Shown piece after piece: positions 34,579 through 42,070 of a stretch of DNA of 64,000 nucleotides; the first letter of the stretch is position 1, and each line of letters begins with the position of its first letter. The position numbers and the translations under genes were made by a program. Below the pieces are notes generated by a model. The model had not been told where the DNA came from. It did no database searches and worked only from the letters and a program-made list of their open reading frames with translations. This DNA is from Paenarthrobacter aurescens (GTDB lineage Bacteria > Actinomycetota > Actinomycetes > Actinomycetales > Micrococcaceae), in assembly GCF_025421775.1 (NCBI RefSeq), contig NZ_JAOEFX010000011.1, forward strand, positions 62,001 through 126,000. The letters are read 5' to 3'.

Positions 34579-35103
34579 ATGAGGAAAAATTGGGGGCCTA
34601 TCTTGCTTGTATCTGTCGGTCTAACAGGATGTTCATCCGCCGGCAGTGAGCCCGCGCCGGTCACGTCTACGGCTGTCACGGCCGCACCAACCCCCACACC
34701 GACTCCCACCACTTCAGTCGAACAGTTCGCGAGCATCATCACCGAACGTGAAGAGGCGTGGCGTGAGTACGAAGACAACATTGTTGCCTGCGCCTTGGCA
34801 TCGATAGGGGACACTGCGATTGATTTCGCCAAGCGGACCACTTGCGGCTACACGGTCAGCACGGTGGTGTTGACCGCCAAGCAAGCTGCTGTGCAAATCC
34901 GAAAGTTGCCAACCCCGCCTGCGGAGTTGCAGAGCCTTGTTGCTCGCACTCTTACCAATTTGGATGTCTTGGCTAAGAACCCAGCGCCGACCGCCTGCGA
35001 GGACAAAGAGAGCGAAGCGTGCGACGCCGCGATAACTCAGGCGAATGGGGAGATAAGGCCGCTCATCACCGTCCTTGACGCCTGGAAGCCCTACACGCGC
35101 TAA
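34579..35103 (+). CDS. Island lipoprotein A
   Basis: This 174-aa protein starts MRKNWGPILLVSVGLTGC with a lipobox LTGC (Cys18), so it should be exported and lipid-anchored after LspA cleavage. A Thr/Pro-rich linker (about 26-48) leads to a helical domain with four Cys (VACALAS, TTCGYTV, TACEDKESEACDAA), perhaps two disulfides. The start is ATG 34579; an in-frame TTG at 34549 is less likely. No family recognised; possible immunity or substrate-binding lipoprotein. Confidence 0.7.
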   Translation: MRKNWGPILLVSVGLTGCSSAGSEPAPVTSTAVTAAPTPTPTPTTSVEQFASIITEREEAWREYEDNIVACALASIGDTAIDFAKRTTCGYTVSTVVLTAKQAAVQIRKLPTPPAELQSLVARTLTNLDVLAKNPAPTACEDKESEACDAAITQANGEIRPLITVLDAWKPYTR

Positions 35104-35216
35104 TCGATAGCGGCCCGAAGCGACGGGCAGCTCCGACGGCAAGACACCCAGGAGACCCACCTGGCCAGGCCGTCAGCTTTCCGTGCACGTTCTCTCTGAT
35201 CAGAGCCGATTCTGCG

Positions 35217-35483
35217 GTGCAGGTTCTCCGTTCCAAAAAAGGCGGTTTTCCGGATGACGCCGTGAACTATGCCGGTGACGAAGGTGAGAACTTCGTCATA
35301 CGAACTGTCGTCTTCGGCCCCGAAAAATTCGTTATGGGACTCGCCACCGGCAAATATGAGATAAGCCTCGGAGGAAATACTCGTTGTGTTCCCGACTCGG
35401 AAAAGAAACGGCTCTACTTTGCGGTAGGAGAGGGGCTGGGGTTGGACGGGAGGCCGAAGTTTTCGGGATACAGCTCTTTGTAG
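35217..35483 (+). pseudogene. Doubtful ORF or gene remnant in the island
   Basis: An 88-codon frame (GTG start, no good ribosome site) fills the 310-bp gap between the two lipoprotein genes and overlaps the 3' end of the convergent one by 70 bp. The first 60 residues look protein-like (EGENFVIRTVVFGPEKFVMGL), but the overlapping part does not. It may be a decayed 3' piece of another gene. Otherwise the gap shows nothing clear. Confidence 0.25.
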
Positions 35484-36019
35484 ATTGCGGTTTGGTCCCC
35501 GGCAACGCAGACGCTGTCCATCTCCAAGCCGGAGCCTTCGATGTTTGCGTAGTAGGAAACCAATTGTCCGCCGTTTTTGTCAGCGTAGAGGCGAATGAGA
35601 CCTGGGTCCCGGGGGTTGGTTTCTGTGCGGGTGGTGAAGCCCTTGGATTCCCAGAACGTTTTGACCACTTTGACTGATGCTTGCAGATCGACGGGATCGG
35701 CAGTCTGGCTCAGGACGATGTAGTTCACGCCGTCTTTGCCGTCGCTTGTGTTGCAGGGACCGTTTCGGAGGCCCTCGTCGGCCCATTTTTGAGGTCCGAT
35801 AGCTTTTTGGGTTTCCGTTTTGAAGGCGTGGAGGTCCGCGAGGGCCTGTTTGAGTTCTTCGACCTGGGCTTTGACGGTTGCGGGGTCGCTGGGATTGCTT
35901 GAGCCGGTCATGGTGTTCTCCGGGGTAGGGGGCGTGCAGGCGCTCAGTGCAATGGTCGCACAGACTAACGCGGCGAGTATGCGGCTGGTCTTTAGACGGG
36001 CTTTGGGTTCACGGGGCAT
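35414..36019 (-). CDS. Island lipoprotein B, downstream of hydrolase
   Basis: This 201-aa protein has a basic N-terminus, a hydrophobic stretch and lipobox LSAC (Cys28), predicting a lipid-anchored exported protein. The mature part has a helical segment (VKAQVEELKQALADLHAFK) and a mixed domain with three Cys (GPCNTSDG, VCVAGD). The ATG at 36019 has AGGAAGAG 9 nt upstream; a TTG at 36046 would overlap the hydrolase stop. It follows the hydrolase gene closely on the same strand and is probably co-transcribed; an immunity role is inference. Confidence 0.75.
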   Translation of the reverse strand: MPREPKARLKTSRILAALVCATIALSACTPPTPENTMTGSSNPSDPATVKAQVEELKQALADLHAFKTETQKAIGPQKWADEGLRNGPCNTSDGKDGVNYIVLSQTADPVDLQASVKVVKTFWESKGFTTRTETNPRDPGLIRLYADKNGGQLVSYYANIEGSGLEMDSVCVAGDQTAIYKELYPENFGLPSNPSPSPTAK

Positions 36020-36042
36020 GCGGTTCACTCTTCCTGAGTTGT

Positions 36043-38103
36043 TCAACGGCCCGCAAATCCGGCCGGTGGCGATACTGGTCGTGCGCCTGGCAGGATACGG
36101 TCTCCGTTGCCGGTTGTTGTCAGGGCCGCCTCGTACAGAGCCGTGGTTCCCTTATCCAGGTACCCGTAGCCGTCGCCGCCATTTTCATGTACCAGTGTGT
36201 TGTGTTCTGTGGTGCCTTGATACTGGGTCCCGTCGATCGTGACCTCTTCTGAAGAGAACACTTCCGCGCCGAAGGATTCCAGGCGCGGATCCTGGCGTTG
36301 GAAGCGGCCCATTTGGGCCAGTCCATCGCCTGCGGCGTGGGTGGCGTAAACCTGGCCGGCTGGGACGTGGAGGTCTCCGGTGTTTCGGATCTCTTTTTCT
36401 ATGCCGGCGGAGCCGACCATCGTGAAGGAGGCGACGTCCAACTCCGCAGCGGCAAGGGCGTTGGATGTCACGGTGGTGCCGTAGGAATGGGCCAGTACGT
36501 GCAGGGTCTCCGGGGTCCTGTTGCCCAAACCCTCTCTGACGGCGTTGAACCCCTGAAGGTCTGCGACGAACCGGTCGGCACCGGCCCGGGCGGCATCGCC
36601 GCTGTTCACGGTCGGAACCGTGGGCGGTTCATAGTTGATCCACGCCACCACCGCGAAGGACTTCTTCCTCGAGATCAGCTTTTGTTGCGACTGGAGGTTC
36701 GCAGCGTTGAATGCCCAATCATTGAAGCCGCTTTGCGGTGTGATGAGCATGCCGGACACTGCGTAGGTAACGTTGTCGGCCGTATCGGGGTTGCCCGCAG
36801 AGACCTGTGCCTTCGGTGAGCCGTGGGTGAGGTCGAAGCCGAGCAGGACAGCTTCTCCTGACGCTCCCGCGTTGACGAGGGCTTGACCGATACCGTCAAG
36901 GGCTTTCTGCTGCGTTTGCAGCTGTATCCAGTGCGGGTTTGGAATGGACCGCCCCGTGCTGGTGAACAAGGACTCCGGCGTCCTGGCGAGTTCGGCGTTG
37001 ATGCGTTCCTTCTCTGTGGCGAGGCGTAGCCGGTTGGCGAGGTTCCTGGCGGTCGCTGTGACGCCGTTCAGGTTCCCAATGACCCCCGGGAGGGCCTCGA
37101 TCAGGAGCTTCTGACTGATGCCGGGTTCGATTGTTCCGTTCTTGGTGACGGTGTGGCCGAGCCCGGCCCACCACTTGGCTGTCACTACGGGGTCAAGCCC
37201 CGGTTGGCTGAGGAGTCCCTGAAGTCGGTCTTTGTTCGCAGGGGCGGCGAGCCAGGCTTTTAGTTGATCGGCGTTCAGGGCCCCGATGTCGTTCAAACTC
37301 ACTTGCCCGGGTGATGCGTGCTGTATGAGGGCGCTGTTGAGCATGGTGTCGGCCATGGAACCGCTGCCTGCTGTTTCGAATGCCGCGGCGATCTGCTCAA
37401 GCCAAGCCGCATCATCGGCGTTCTCAGTCAGAAGCTGCTCGAAGCCGGACACGAACGTGACAATGCCCTTGTTCACCCAGGAACACGATGCGGTGAATGC
37501 GCTCCACGCGTTCCGGATTCGTCCCAGCTCCGCGTCCAGGACGTTCGAGGAGGCGCGGGACTGGGACGCGAACCCGCGCAGCTTTCCGGGGTCGGCCGAG
37601 CTTGTTCCGCCTCCCGATCCACCGGCGAACCGGGCCCGGTCGCGCGCGGAGAACACCGCTGAAATCGTTGGTGGCGCAACCCGCGTTTCCTCGGGTTTCG
37701 GATCATTCAGCGTGCTCAGCAGGGCCGCCGACTGGCGGGCTGGATCGAGGGACGCCAGTTCCCGTTCACGGGCATCGGCGCGTTGCCGCCAGGCGGTGAG
37801 TTTCTTTAGCCGGGACTTCTCCTCCTGCGCTTTGAGCTTTGCTTGCCGGACGTCCTCAGCCAACGCTGCGAGAACCCCGGCAAGCCTGGCGCGGTCATCA
37901 GCCCTGATGGCACAAGCCTGGGTGAACAGCTGCGCGTATCCGCCTTTGAAGTCCACCACGGCATGATCCATGGTCCCGTCCAGGAACCCACCCTCGCCAC
38001 GCAGAACCTGATCCGCTGAATCAGCAGCACTGATCACAGCGTCGGCAGCGCCATCATCAAAGACGATCCCGACGGCAGCGCTGTCATTAAAAATAAAACT
38101 CAT
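36043..38103 (-). CDS. Large alpha/beta-hydrolase, Abhydrolase_8 (DUF1023) type
   Basis: This 686-aa protein has an N-terminal helical, WXG/LXG-like region (about 1-120, ending in a charged coiled coil), a long helical middle, and a C-terminal alpha/beta-hydrolase domain. Nucleophile Ser540 is in LAHSYGT; likely partners are Asp near 593 (HAAGDGLAQ) and His near 639 (TLVHENGG). There is no classical signal peptide. Such proteins are widespread and multicopy in actinobacteria; type VII-like export is an inference from the N-terminus. Start ATG 38103 chosen from the conserved-looking MSFIFNDS. Confidence 0.75.
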   Translation of the reverse strand: MSFIFNDSAAVGIVFDDGAADAVISAADSADQVLRGEGGFLDGTMDHAVVDFKGGYAQLFTQACAIRADDRARLAGVLAALAEDVRQAKLKAQEEKSRLKKLTAWRQRADARERELASLDPARQSAALLSTLNDPKPEETRVAPPTISAVFSARDRARFAGGSGGGTSSADPGKLRGFASQSRASSNVLDAELGRIRNAWSAFTASCSWVNKGIVTFVSGFEQLLTENADDAAWLEQIAAAFETAGSGSMADTMLNSALIQHASPGQVSLNDIGALNADQLKAWLAAPANKDRLQGLLSQPGLDPVVTAKWWAGLGHTVTKNGTIEPGISQKLLIEALPGVIGNLNGVTATARNLANRLRLATEKERINAELARTPESLFTSTGRSIPNPHWIQLQTQQKALDGIGQALVNAGASGEAVLLGFDLTHGSPKAQVSAGNPDTADNVTYAVSGMLITPQSGFNDWAFNAANLQSQQKLISRKKSFAVVAWINYEPPTVPTVNSGDAARAGADRFVADLQGFNAVREGLGNRTPETLHVLAHSYGTTVTSNALAAAELDVASFTMVGSAGIEKEIRNTGDLHVPAGQVYATHAAGDGLAQMGRFQRQDPRLESFGAEVFSSEEVTIDGTQYQGTTEHNTLVHENGGDGYGYLDKGTTALYEAALTTTGNGDRILPGARPVSPPAGFAGR

Positions 38104-38180
38104 GCCCGTCCGCCGCAACGTTGGCCCGCTAGTGACGCATGAAGCCTGAGAGCCGGCGCTCGTTGACCAACTGGACCGCG

Positions 38181-38186
38181 TAGACT
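38181..38186 (+). promoter_or_regulatory. Leaderless -10 box of truncated membrane gene
   Basis: TAGACT ends exactly 6 nt before the ATG at 38193. TTGACC occurs at 38163-38168, but the 12-bp spacing is too short for a normal -35. Confidence 0.4.
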
Positions 38187-38192
38187 GCCCGC

Positions 38193-38519
38193 ATGATCCG
38201 CGCCGCCGAAGCAACCCCTGACCCTGCAATCCAAGTATGGACACTCGTCGTTGCTGCCGTAGCCGCCGTTGCTGCGGTGATCGCTGGCATCATCGCAGCA
38301 GTTTCAGCCTCTAAGAGAGACCGGGCCTCCTGGCTGCGCCAAGAGCAGACGGCCGCATACGAAGCATTCGCAAATGCTGCGTGGGTCGCTCTCGATGAGT
38401 TCAGCACCGGCGCGGTTGGACGTGCACTGAAAGACCCTTACTTCAAGGGGGGTTTCGGACGTGGATTTCATGCGAGGCATCATCACCCCAGCAATCCAGT
38501 ATCCAGGCGTCGAACTTAA
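38193..38519 (+). pseudogene. Truncated membrane protein fused to integrase remnant
   Basis: The first 70 or so residues look real: a membrane helix (about 15-42) followed by SASKRDRASWLRQEQTAAYEAFANAAWVALDEFS. After about 38400-38450 the frame runs out of phase through integrase sequence, giving a nonsense His/Arg tail. It is best read as the 5' end of a membrane protein gene cut by the deletion that also removed the 5' two-thirds of the integrase. Confidence 0.6.
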
Positions 38520-38991
38520 GACTGAGGAATCGAAGAACCCGATCCCCATACCGCAAAACATGTGCCTTGAGCTGTCAGTGAATCATGCACGTTGGGGGAG
38601 TGAAACGCTGGTGACGAACGAATGGGGGCGCGCCATGTCGCCGCATCGCTTAGAGCACTACTTCCGCGAGGCTCGAAATGCGGTCAAGGGGCTTCCGGAA
38701 GGGTTCCGCTTCCATGACCTCAGGCACTACTTTGCATCACTTCTTATCGCTCAAGGGCTTGATGTGAAGGTTGTTCAGAAAAGCCTTAGGCATTCGTCAG
38801 CAAAAACAACGTTGGACACCTACGGGCACATGTGGCCTGACAAGGAAGCACGGCACGGGCCGCTGTTGCTGGCGTCCTTGCGGAACGGCTCAATTCGCGG
38901 GCGGAGAAGGACGCATGAGCGCCTAGCAATTAAAGGCGAAAAGGCCGGCCCTCAGGTGGTGAAACCTGGGGCCGGCCTTTCTGTGTCTTGA
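38431..38991 (+). pseudogene. Tyrosine integrase, C-terminal remnant
   Basis: About 180 codons match the C-terminal catalytic domain of actinobacterial tyrosine integrases: VSDVDFMRGIITPAIQYPG, then FRFHDLRHYFASLLI (His-x-x-Arg), LRHSSAKTTLDTYGHMW (His and the nucleophile Tyr). The N-terminal arm-binding and core-binding domains and the first catalytic Arg are missing; a stop at 38428-38430 lies upstream in frame. Homology starts by about 38449, before the first GTG (38461). It should be inactive. It lies next to the right att site, as integrases do. Confidence 0.85.
38941..38980. terminator. Bidirectional terminator at the integrase end
   Basis: AAGGCCGGCC (38941-38950) pairs with GGCCGGCCTT (38970-38979), with inner CAGGT/ACCTG. 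Tails are TTTCTGTG on + and TTTTCGCCTTT on -. It lies inside the last codons of the integrase frame and can now act as the glnA1 terminator on the minus strand. Confidence 0.7.
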
Positions 38992-38995
38992 TTCT

Positions 38996-39013
38996 TGCGG
39001 ACTGCCTGCGGAC
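38996..39013 (+). repeat. Two TGCGGAC repeats at 11-bp spacing (right arm)
   Basis: TGCGGAC occurs at 38996-39002 and 39007-39013, 11 bp apart and 27 bp inside the right att core, in the same orientation and spacing as the three left copies. This pairs the two island ends and supports a recombinase or excisionase recognition role. Confidence 0.65.
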
Positions 39014-39039
39014 TATGCCCGCTTCTGCCGCATGATCTA

Positions 39040-39068
39040 GCTAGACGCCGTAGTAGAGCTCGAACTCG
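39040..39068. repeat. attR-type core: glnA1 3' end
   Basis: This is the right copy of the 29-bp direct repeat (see 33137-33165). It contains the last codons and stop of intact glnA1, so integration restored the coding sequence exactly. Confidence 0.85.
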
Positions 39069-40465
39069 TACGGGTTCGGGCGCAGCGACAGCGGGCGGAT
39101 CTCATTCTCGTACTTGTAGTCGATCCAGGTATCGATGAGGTCCTGGGTGAAGACGCCGCCGGCCTGCAGGAACTCGTTGTCCTCGCGAAGGGCCTCAAGG
39201 GCCTCTTCCAGGGAGCCCGGAGCCTTCGGGATGTCCTTGGCTTCCTCGGCGGGCAGCTCGTAGAGGTCCTTGTCGATCGGAGCCGGGGGTTCGATGCGGT
39301 TGCGGATGCCGTCAATGCCGGCCATCAGCTGGGCAGCGAACGCCAGGTACGGGTTGGAGGAGGGGTCCGGAGCGCGGAATTCGATGCGCTTGGCCTTCGG
39401 GTTGGTGCCCGTGATCGGGATGCGGATACCGGCGGAGCGGTTGCCCTGGGAGTAAACCATGTTCACGGGGGCTTCGAAGCCCTTGACCAGGCGGCGGTAG
39501 GAGTTCACCGTCGGGTTGGTGAAAGCAAGCACTGCGGAGGAGTGCTTCAGCAGGCCGCCGATGTACCAGCGGGCAGTGTCGGAGAGGCCAGCGTAGCCCT
39601 TCTCGTCATAGAACAGCGGGTCGCCGTTGCTCCACAGCGACTGGTGGCAGTGCATGCCCGAGCCGTTGTCGCCGAAGACAGGCTTCGGCATGAAGGTGAC
39701 GGACTTGCCCCACGCATCGGCGGTGTTCTTGATGATGTACTTGAACTTCTGCAGGTCATCGGCAGCCGCGGTCAGTGTGGTGAACTTGTAGTTGATCTCA
39801 GCCTGGCCGGCGGATCCAACTTCGTGGTGGGAGCGCTCAACCTCAAGGCCGGCCTTGTCCAGCTCGATACACATGGCGTCGCGAAGGTCGGCTTGCTTGT
39901 CGGTGGGGGAGACCGGGAAGTAGCCGCCCTTGACCGGGGTCTTGTAACCGAGGTTGCCGCCCTCTTCCTTGCGACCGGTGTTCCAGTGAGCTTCTTCGGA
40001 GTCGATCTTGTAGAAGCTGCCCTGCGGGGAGGACTCGTACTGGATGTTGTCGAAGACGAAGAATTCAGCTTCGGGAGCGAAGAACGCGGTGTCGGCGATA
40101 CCGGTGGAGGCCAGGTAGGCTTCAGCCTTCTCAGCCACGCCACGGGGGTCGCGGTGGTAGGGGTCACCGGTGCGGGGGTTCACGATGGAGAAGTTCAGTG
40201 CAAGCGTCTTCTCGATGCGGAATGTGTCGATGAAGGCCGAGGTCACATCCGGGATGAGCTGCATGTCGGACTCAGCGATGCCCTGGAAGCCGCGGATGGA
40301 CGATCCATCGAAAAGCTGACCGTTGACGAAGAAATCGAGGTCTACGCTCTTGGCGGGCACATTGAAGTGCTGCTGGACACCAGGAAGGTCGGTGAAGCGG
40401 ATATCGACGAATTTGACGTCTTCGTCTTTGATGAACTTGAGGACTTCGTCCGCAGTCTTGAACAT
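39041..40465 (-). CDS. glnA: GlnA1, type I glutamine synthetase
   Basis: GlnA1 (474 aa) is the main ammonia-assimilating glutamine synthetase. Motifs include FVDIRFTDLPGVQQHF, LFDGSSIRGFQGI, EVGSAGQAEINYKF, KPVFGDNGSGMHCHQSLW and NRSAGIRIPITGTNPKAKRIEFRAPD. Tyr402 in KDLYELPAEE is the adenylylation site served by GlnE. The ATG has AAGGAG upstream. A GlnR-like box lies about 155 bp before the start. Its 3' end is the island attachment site, and its original terminator is now 5.9 kb away. Confidence 0.97.
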   Translation of the reverse strand: MFKTADEVLKFIKDEDVKFVDIRFTDLPGVQQHFNVPAKSVDLDFFVNGQLFDGSSIRGFQGIAESDMQLIPDVTSAFIDTFRIEKTLALNFSIVNPRTGDPYHRDPRGVAEKAEAYLASTGIADTAFFAPEAEFFVFDNIQYESSPQGSFYKIDSEEAHWNTGRKEEGGNLGYKTPVKGGYFPVSPTDKQADLRDAMCIELDKAGLEVERSHHEVGSAGQAEINYKFTTLTAAADDLQKFKYIIKNTADAWGKSVTFMPKPVFGDNGSGMHCHQSLWSNGDPLFYDEKGYAGLSDTARWYIGGLLKHSSAVLAFTNPTVNSYRRLVKGFEAPVNMVYSQGNRSAGIRIPITGTNPKAKRIEFRAPDPSSNPYLAFAAQLMAGIDGIRNRIEPPAPIDKDLYELPAEEAKDIPKAPGSLEEALEALREDNEFLQAGGVFTQDLIDTWIDYKYENEIRPLSLRPNPYEFELYYGV

Positions 40466-40618
40466 CTATGCTCCTTATGCATATCAAGTAACAGGCCCGG
40501 AAGGCCGCGTGGTGCAGCCCAGGCCACAGCTCTGGAGACACAAAAAGATCCCCTTGCCATGGTGGCTGGCAACTCATACCACCTTAGGGAGATGGGATTT
40601 CCCGGGGGTGTCAGTATT

Positions 40619-40634
40619 GTTTCCGGCAGGTTAC
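40619..40634 (-). promoter_or_regulatory. GlnR-like box upstream of glnA1
   Basis: Read on the minus strand, this is GTAAC-N6-GAAAC, an exact match to the actinobacterial GlnR half-box pair gTnAc-n6-GaAAc. It lies about 155 bp upstream of the glnA1 ATG. It suggests nitrogen-responsive control by GlnR; only one a/b pair is clear. Confidence 0.5.
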
Positions 40635-40766
40635 AGAATCATCTGTCATGTAAACGGTAGTCGGCTTTCCGGTGTCGGGTCCACGCAGGTCCGCTGGGCG
40701 AACACGGATCCGAGAGGTTGCGCTCCCGGCAGTTGAGGTGAGGCGGACACCGCGCTTGCCAGCCGT

Positions 40767-40772
40767 TAGGCT
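40767..40772 (+). promoter_or_regulatory. Leaderless -10 box of RDD gene
   Basis: TAGGCT ends exactly 6 nt before the GTG at 40779. GAGG between them is too close to be a ribosome site. Confidence 0.45.
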
Positions 40773-40778
40773 TGAGGT

Positions 40779-41216
40779 GTGGTTGATCGAAAAGACATTG
40801 GCTCCTGGTTGAGCGGTCCGGATACTTCCGGAATCTCCAAGTATCCCGGCGAAAGGCTCGGGTTGCCTGAGTCCGGTCCCGGGTCCATCGCACGCGCCGG
40901 ACGCCGCATACTGGGCATCGTGGTGGACTGGACGATCGCGCTGGTCATCAGCAATTTTGCGTTCGGTGGAAACCAGTGGGCTACCTTGGCCATTTTCGCC
41001 GTAGAACAGATTCTCTTGATTGGCACCCTGGGCTACAGCATCGGGCACCGGATCGCCGGTATCCATGTGGTCCGATTGGGCGGCGGCCCGGCCGGTCCGA
41101 TGGCTGCTGTGGTGCGGACTTTGCTCCTGTGCCTGGTCATTCCGGCAGTCGTGTTCGACCCCGACCAGCGGGGCCTTCACGACAAAGCCATGAACACGAT
41201 CCTCATCCGGATGTAG
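40779..41216 (+). CDS. RDD family membrane protein
   Basis: This 145-aa protein has an RDD domain: RAGRRILGIVVDWTIALVISNF (first Arg and Asp), YSIGHRIAGIHVVRLGG, and FDPDQRGLHDKAMNTILIRM at the C-terminus. There are about three membrane helices. RDD proteins are uncharacterised or linked to transport. The neighbourhood (glnA1, RDD, DUF4191, lipA) matches Rv2220-Rv2218 of M. tuberculosis. The GTG start is leaderless-type. Confidence 0.85.
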   Translation: MVDRKDIGSWLSGPDTSGISKYPGERLGLPESGPGSIARAGRRILGIVVDWTIALVISNFAFGGNQWATLAIFAVEQILLIGTLGYSIGHRIAGIHVVRLGGGPAGPMAAVVRTLLLCLVIPAVVFDPDQRGLHDKAMNTILIRM

Positions 41217-41256
41217 CGGCTGGCTCTATCTCCTGTTAAAACTAACGGCGCAAACA

Positions 41257-41297
41257 AAAAACCGCCCCTCTTCTCCGTGAGAAGAGGGGCGGTTTTT
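41257..41297. terminator. Bidirectional terminator between RDD and DUF4191 genes
   Basis: AAAAACCGCCCCTCTTCTC (41257-41275) pairs perfectly with GAGAAGAGGGGCGGTTTTT (41279-41297): a 19-bp stem with T-tracts for both directions, between convergent genes. Confidence 0.9.
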
Positions 41298-41308
41298 CGA
41301 TAAGTGGC

Positions 41309-42070
41309 TCAGCGTCCGCGGGCGGCTTTGCGGTCCGGGCGGGCCTTGTACGGGTCAATGCCCTTGGGGATCGGCAGGCGGTTTCCCAAGGAGTTGATGC
41401 GCTTGCTGACGGCGTTGACCTCAATCTTGGTCAGCTCGTTCTTGAGCTTGCCCATCGTCTTGGCCAGCTTGTTCAGTGGTACCTGCCCCTCGCCGCGACC
41501 GGATTCGAGGACATGGATGGTGACATTCGGGAGGATCCGGGCAAGGCGCTTGCGTTCGGCGTCCACGAGGGGCTTGACCCGGTGTGAGGGGCCTTCGCTG
41601 ACCAGGACGACGCCGGGACGGCCAATGGCCATGAACACGGCGTCCTGCGTGCGGGGGTTGACGGCGACAGGCTGGTCCTGTGTGACCCAGCCGCGACGAA
41701 GGGTGCCCAGCGCTGCACCTGAGGCGCCGGGCTGGTTCTCGATCTGCGCGAACGCTGCTTTTTCAGCCCGGCGGGAAAGAATAAACACCGCGGCGAGAAG
41801 ACCCAGCGGAATACCTATGATCAGGCCGGTGACCCAATTCTCCAGAAGGAAGCCTACAAGGAAGGCCACAGCCACCACGGCAAGGAAAGCCAGCACCATG
41901 ATCCATACAACCTGGGGATCGTTCCGCCGGGTCATTTTGAAGACTTCAGCGATCTGCTTCAGCTGGCTAGGCTTCTTTGCCTTTGCTTCCTTGGGCTTGC
42001 GCTGGAACAGCCCACGCTTGGGTGCGTCGGCCGAGGGGGTCGATTTGCTGGAATCAGGGGAGTTCGCCAT
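41309..42070 (-). CDS. DUF4191 membrane protein
   Basis: This 253-aa protein has a charged N-terminus (KRGLFQRKPKEAKAKKPSQLKQIAEVFKMTRRNDP), two membrane helices (about 54-74 and 79-99), and a cytoplasmic domain with RRGWVTQDQPVAVNPRTQDAVFMAIGRPGVVLVSEGP. This matches DUF4191, conserved next to lipA in actinobacteria (Rv2219). Function is unknown; a membrane-linked nucleic-acid or lipid role is speculation. Confidence 0.85.
   Translation of the reverse strand: MANSPDSSKSTPSADAPKRGLFQRKPKEAKAKKPSQLKQIAEVFKMTRRNDPQVVWIMVLAFLAVVAVAFLVGFLLENWVTGLIIGIPLGLLAAVFILSRRAEKAAFAQIENQPGASGAALGTLRRGWVTQDQPVAVNPRTQDAVFMAIGRPGVVLVSEGPSHRVKPLVDAERKRLARILPNVTIHVLESGRGEGQVPLNKLAKTMGKLKNELTKIEVNAVSKRINSLGNRLPIPKGIDPYKARPDRKAARGR

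Larger units (their letters stand above)
33137..39068. mobile_element. Integrated island in the 3' end of glnA1 (5.9 kb)
   Basis: The segment is bounded by a perfect 29-bp direct repeat of the glnA1 3' end. It carries a HTH excisionase-like gene at one end and a tyrosine integrase remnant at the other. It interrupts the otherwise conserved glnE / glnA1 neighbourhood. Cargo: a PH-like protein, two lipoproteins, an Abhydrolase_8-type protein and a truncated membrane protein. No replication or transfer genes remain. It looks like the residue of a larger phage or integrative element after an internal deletion. Confidence 0.85.
40466..40778. promoter_or_regulatory. glnA1 / RDD divergent intergenic region
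   Basis: This 313-bp gap serves divergent genes. It holds the GlnR-like box (40619-40634), the glnA1 ribosome site (AAGGAG just before the ATG) and the RDD gene -10 box (40767-40772). The long glnA1 leader otherwise shows no recognisable riboswitch. Confidence 0.5.

Noticed and set aside
40466..40618. Possible riboswitch in the long glnA1 leader
   Set aside because: No glutamine riboswitch or other known aptamer pattern was recognised; the length is explained by the GlnR-like box and promoter region.
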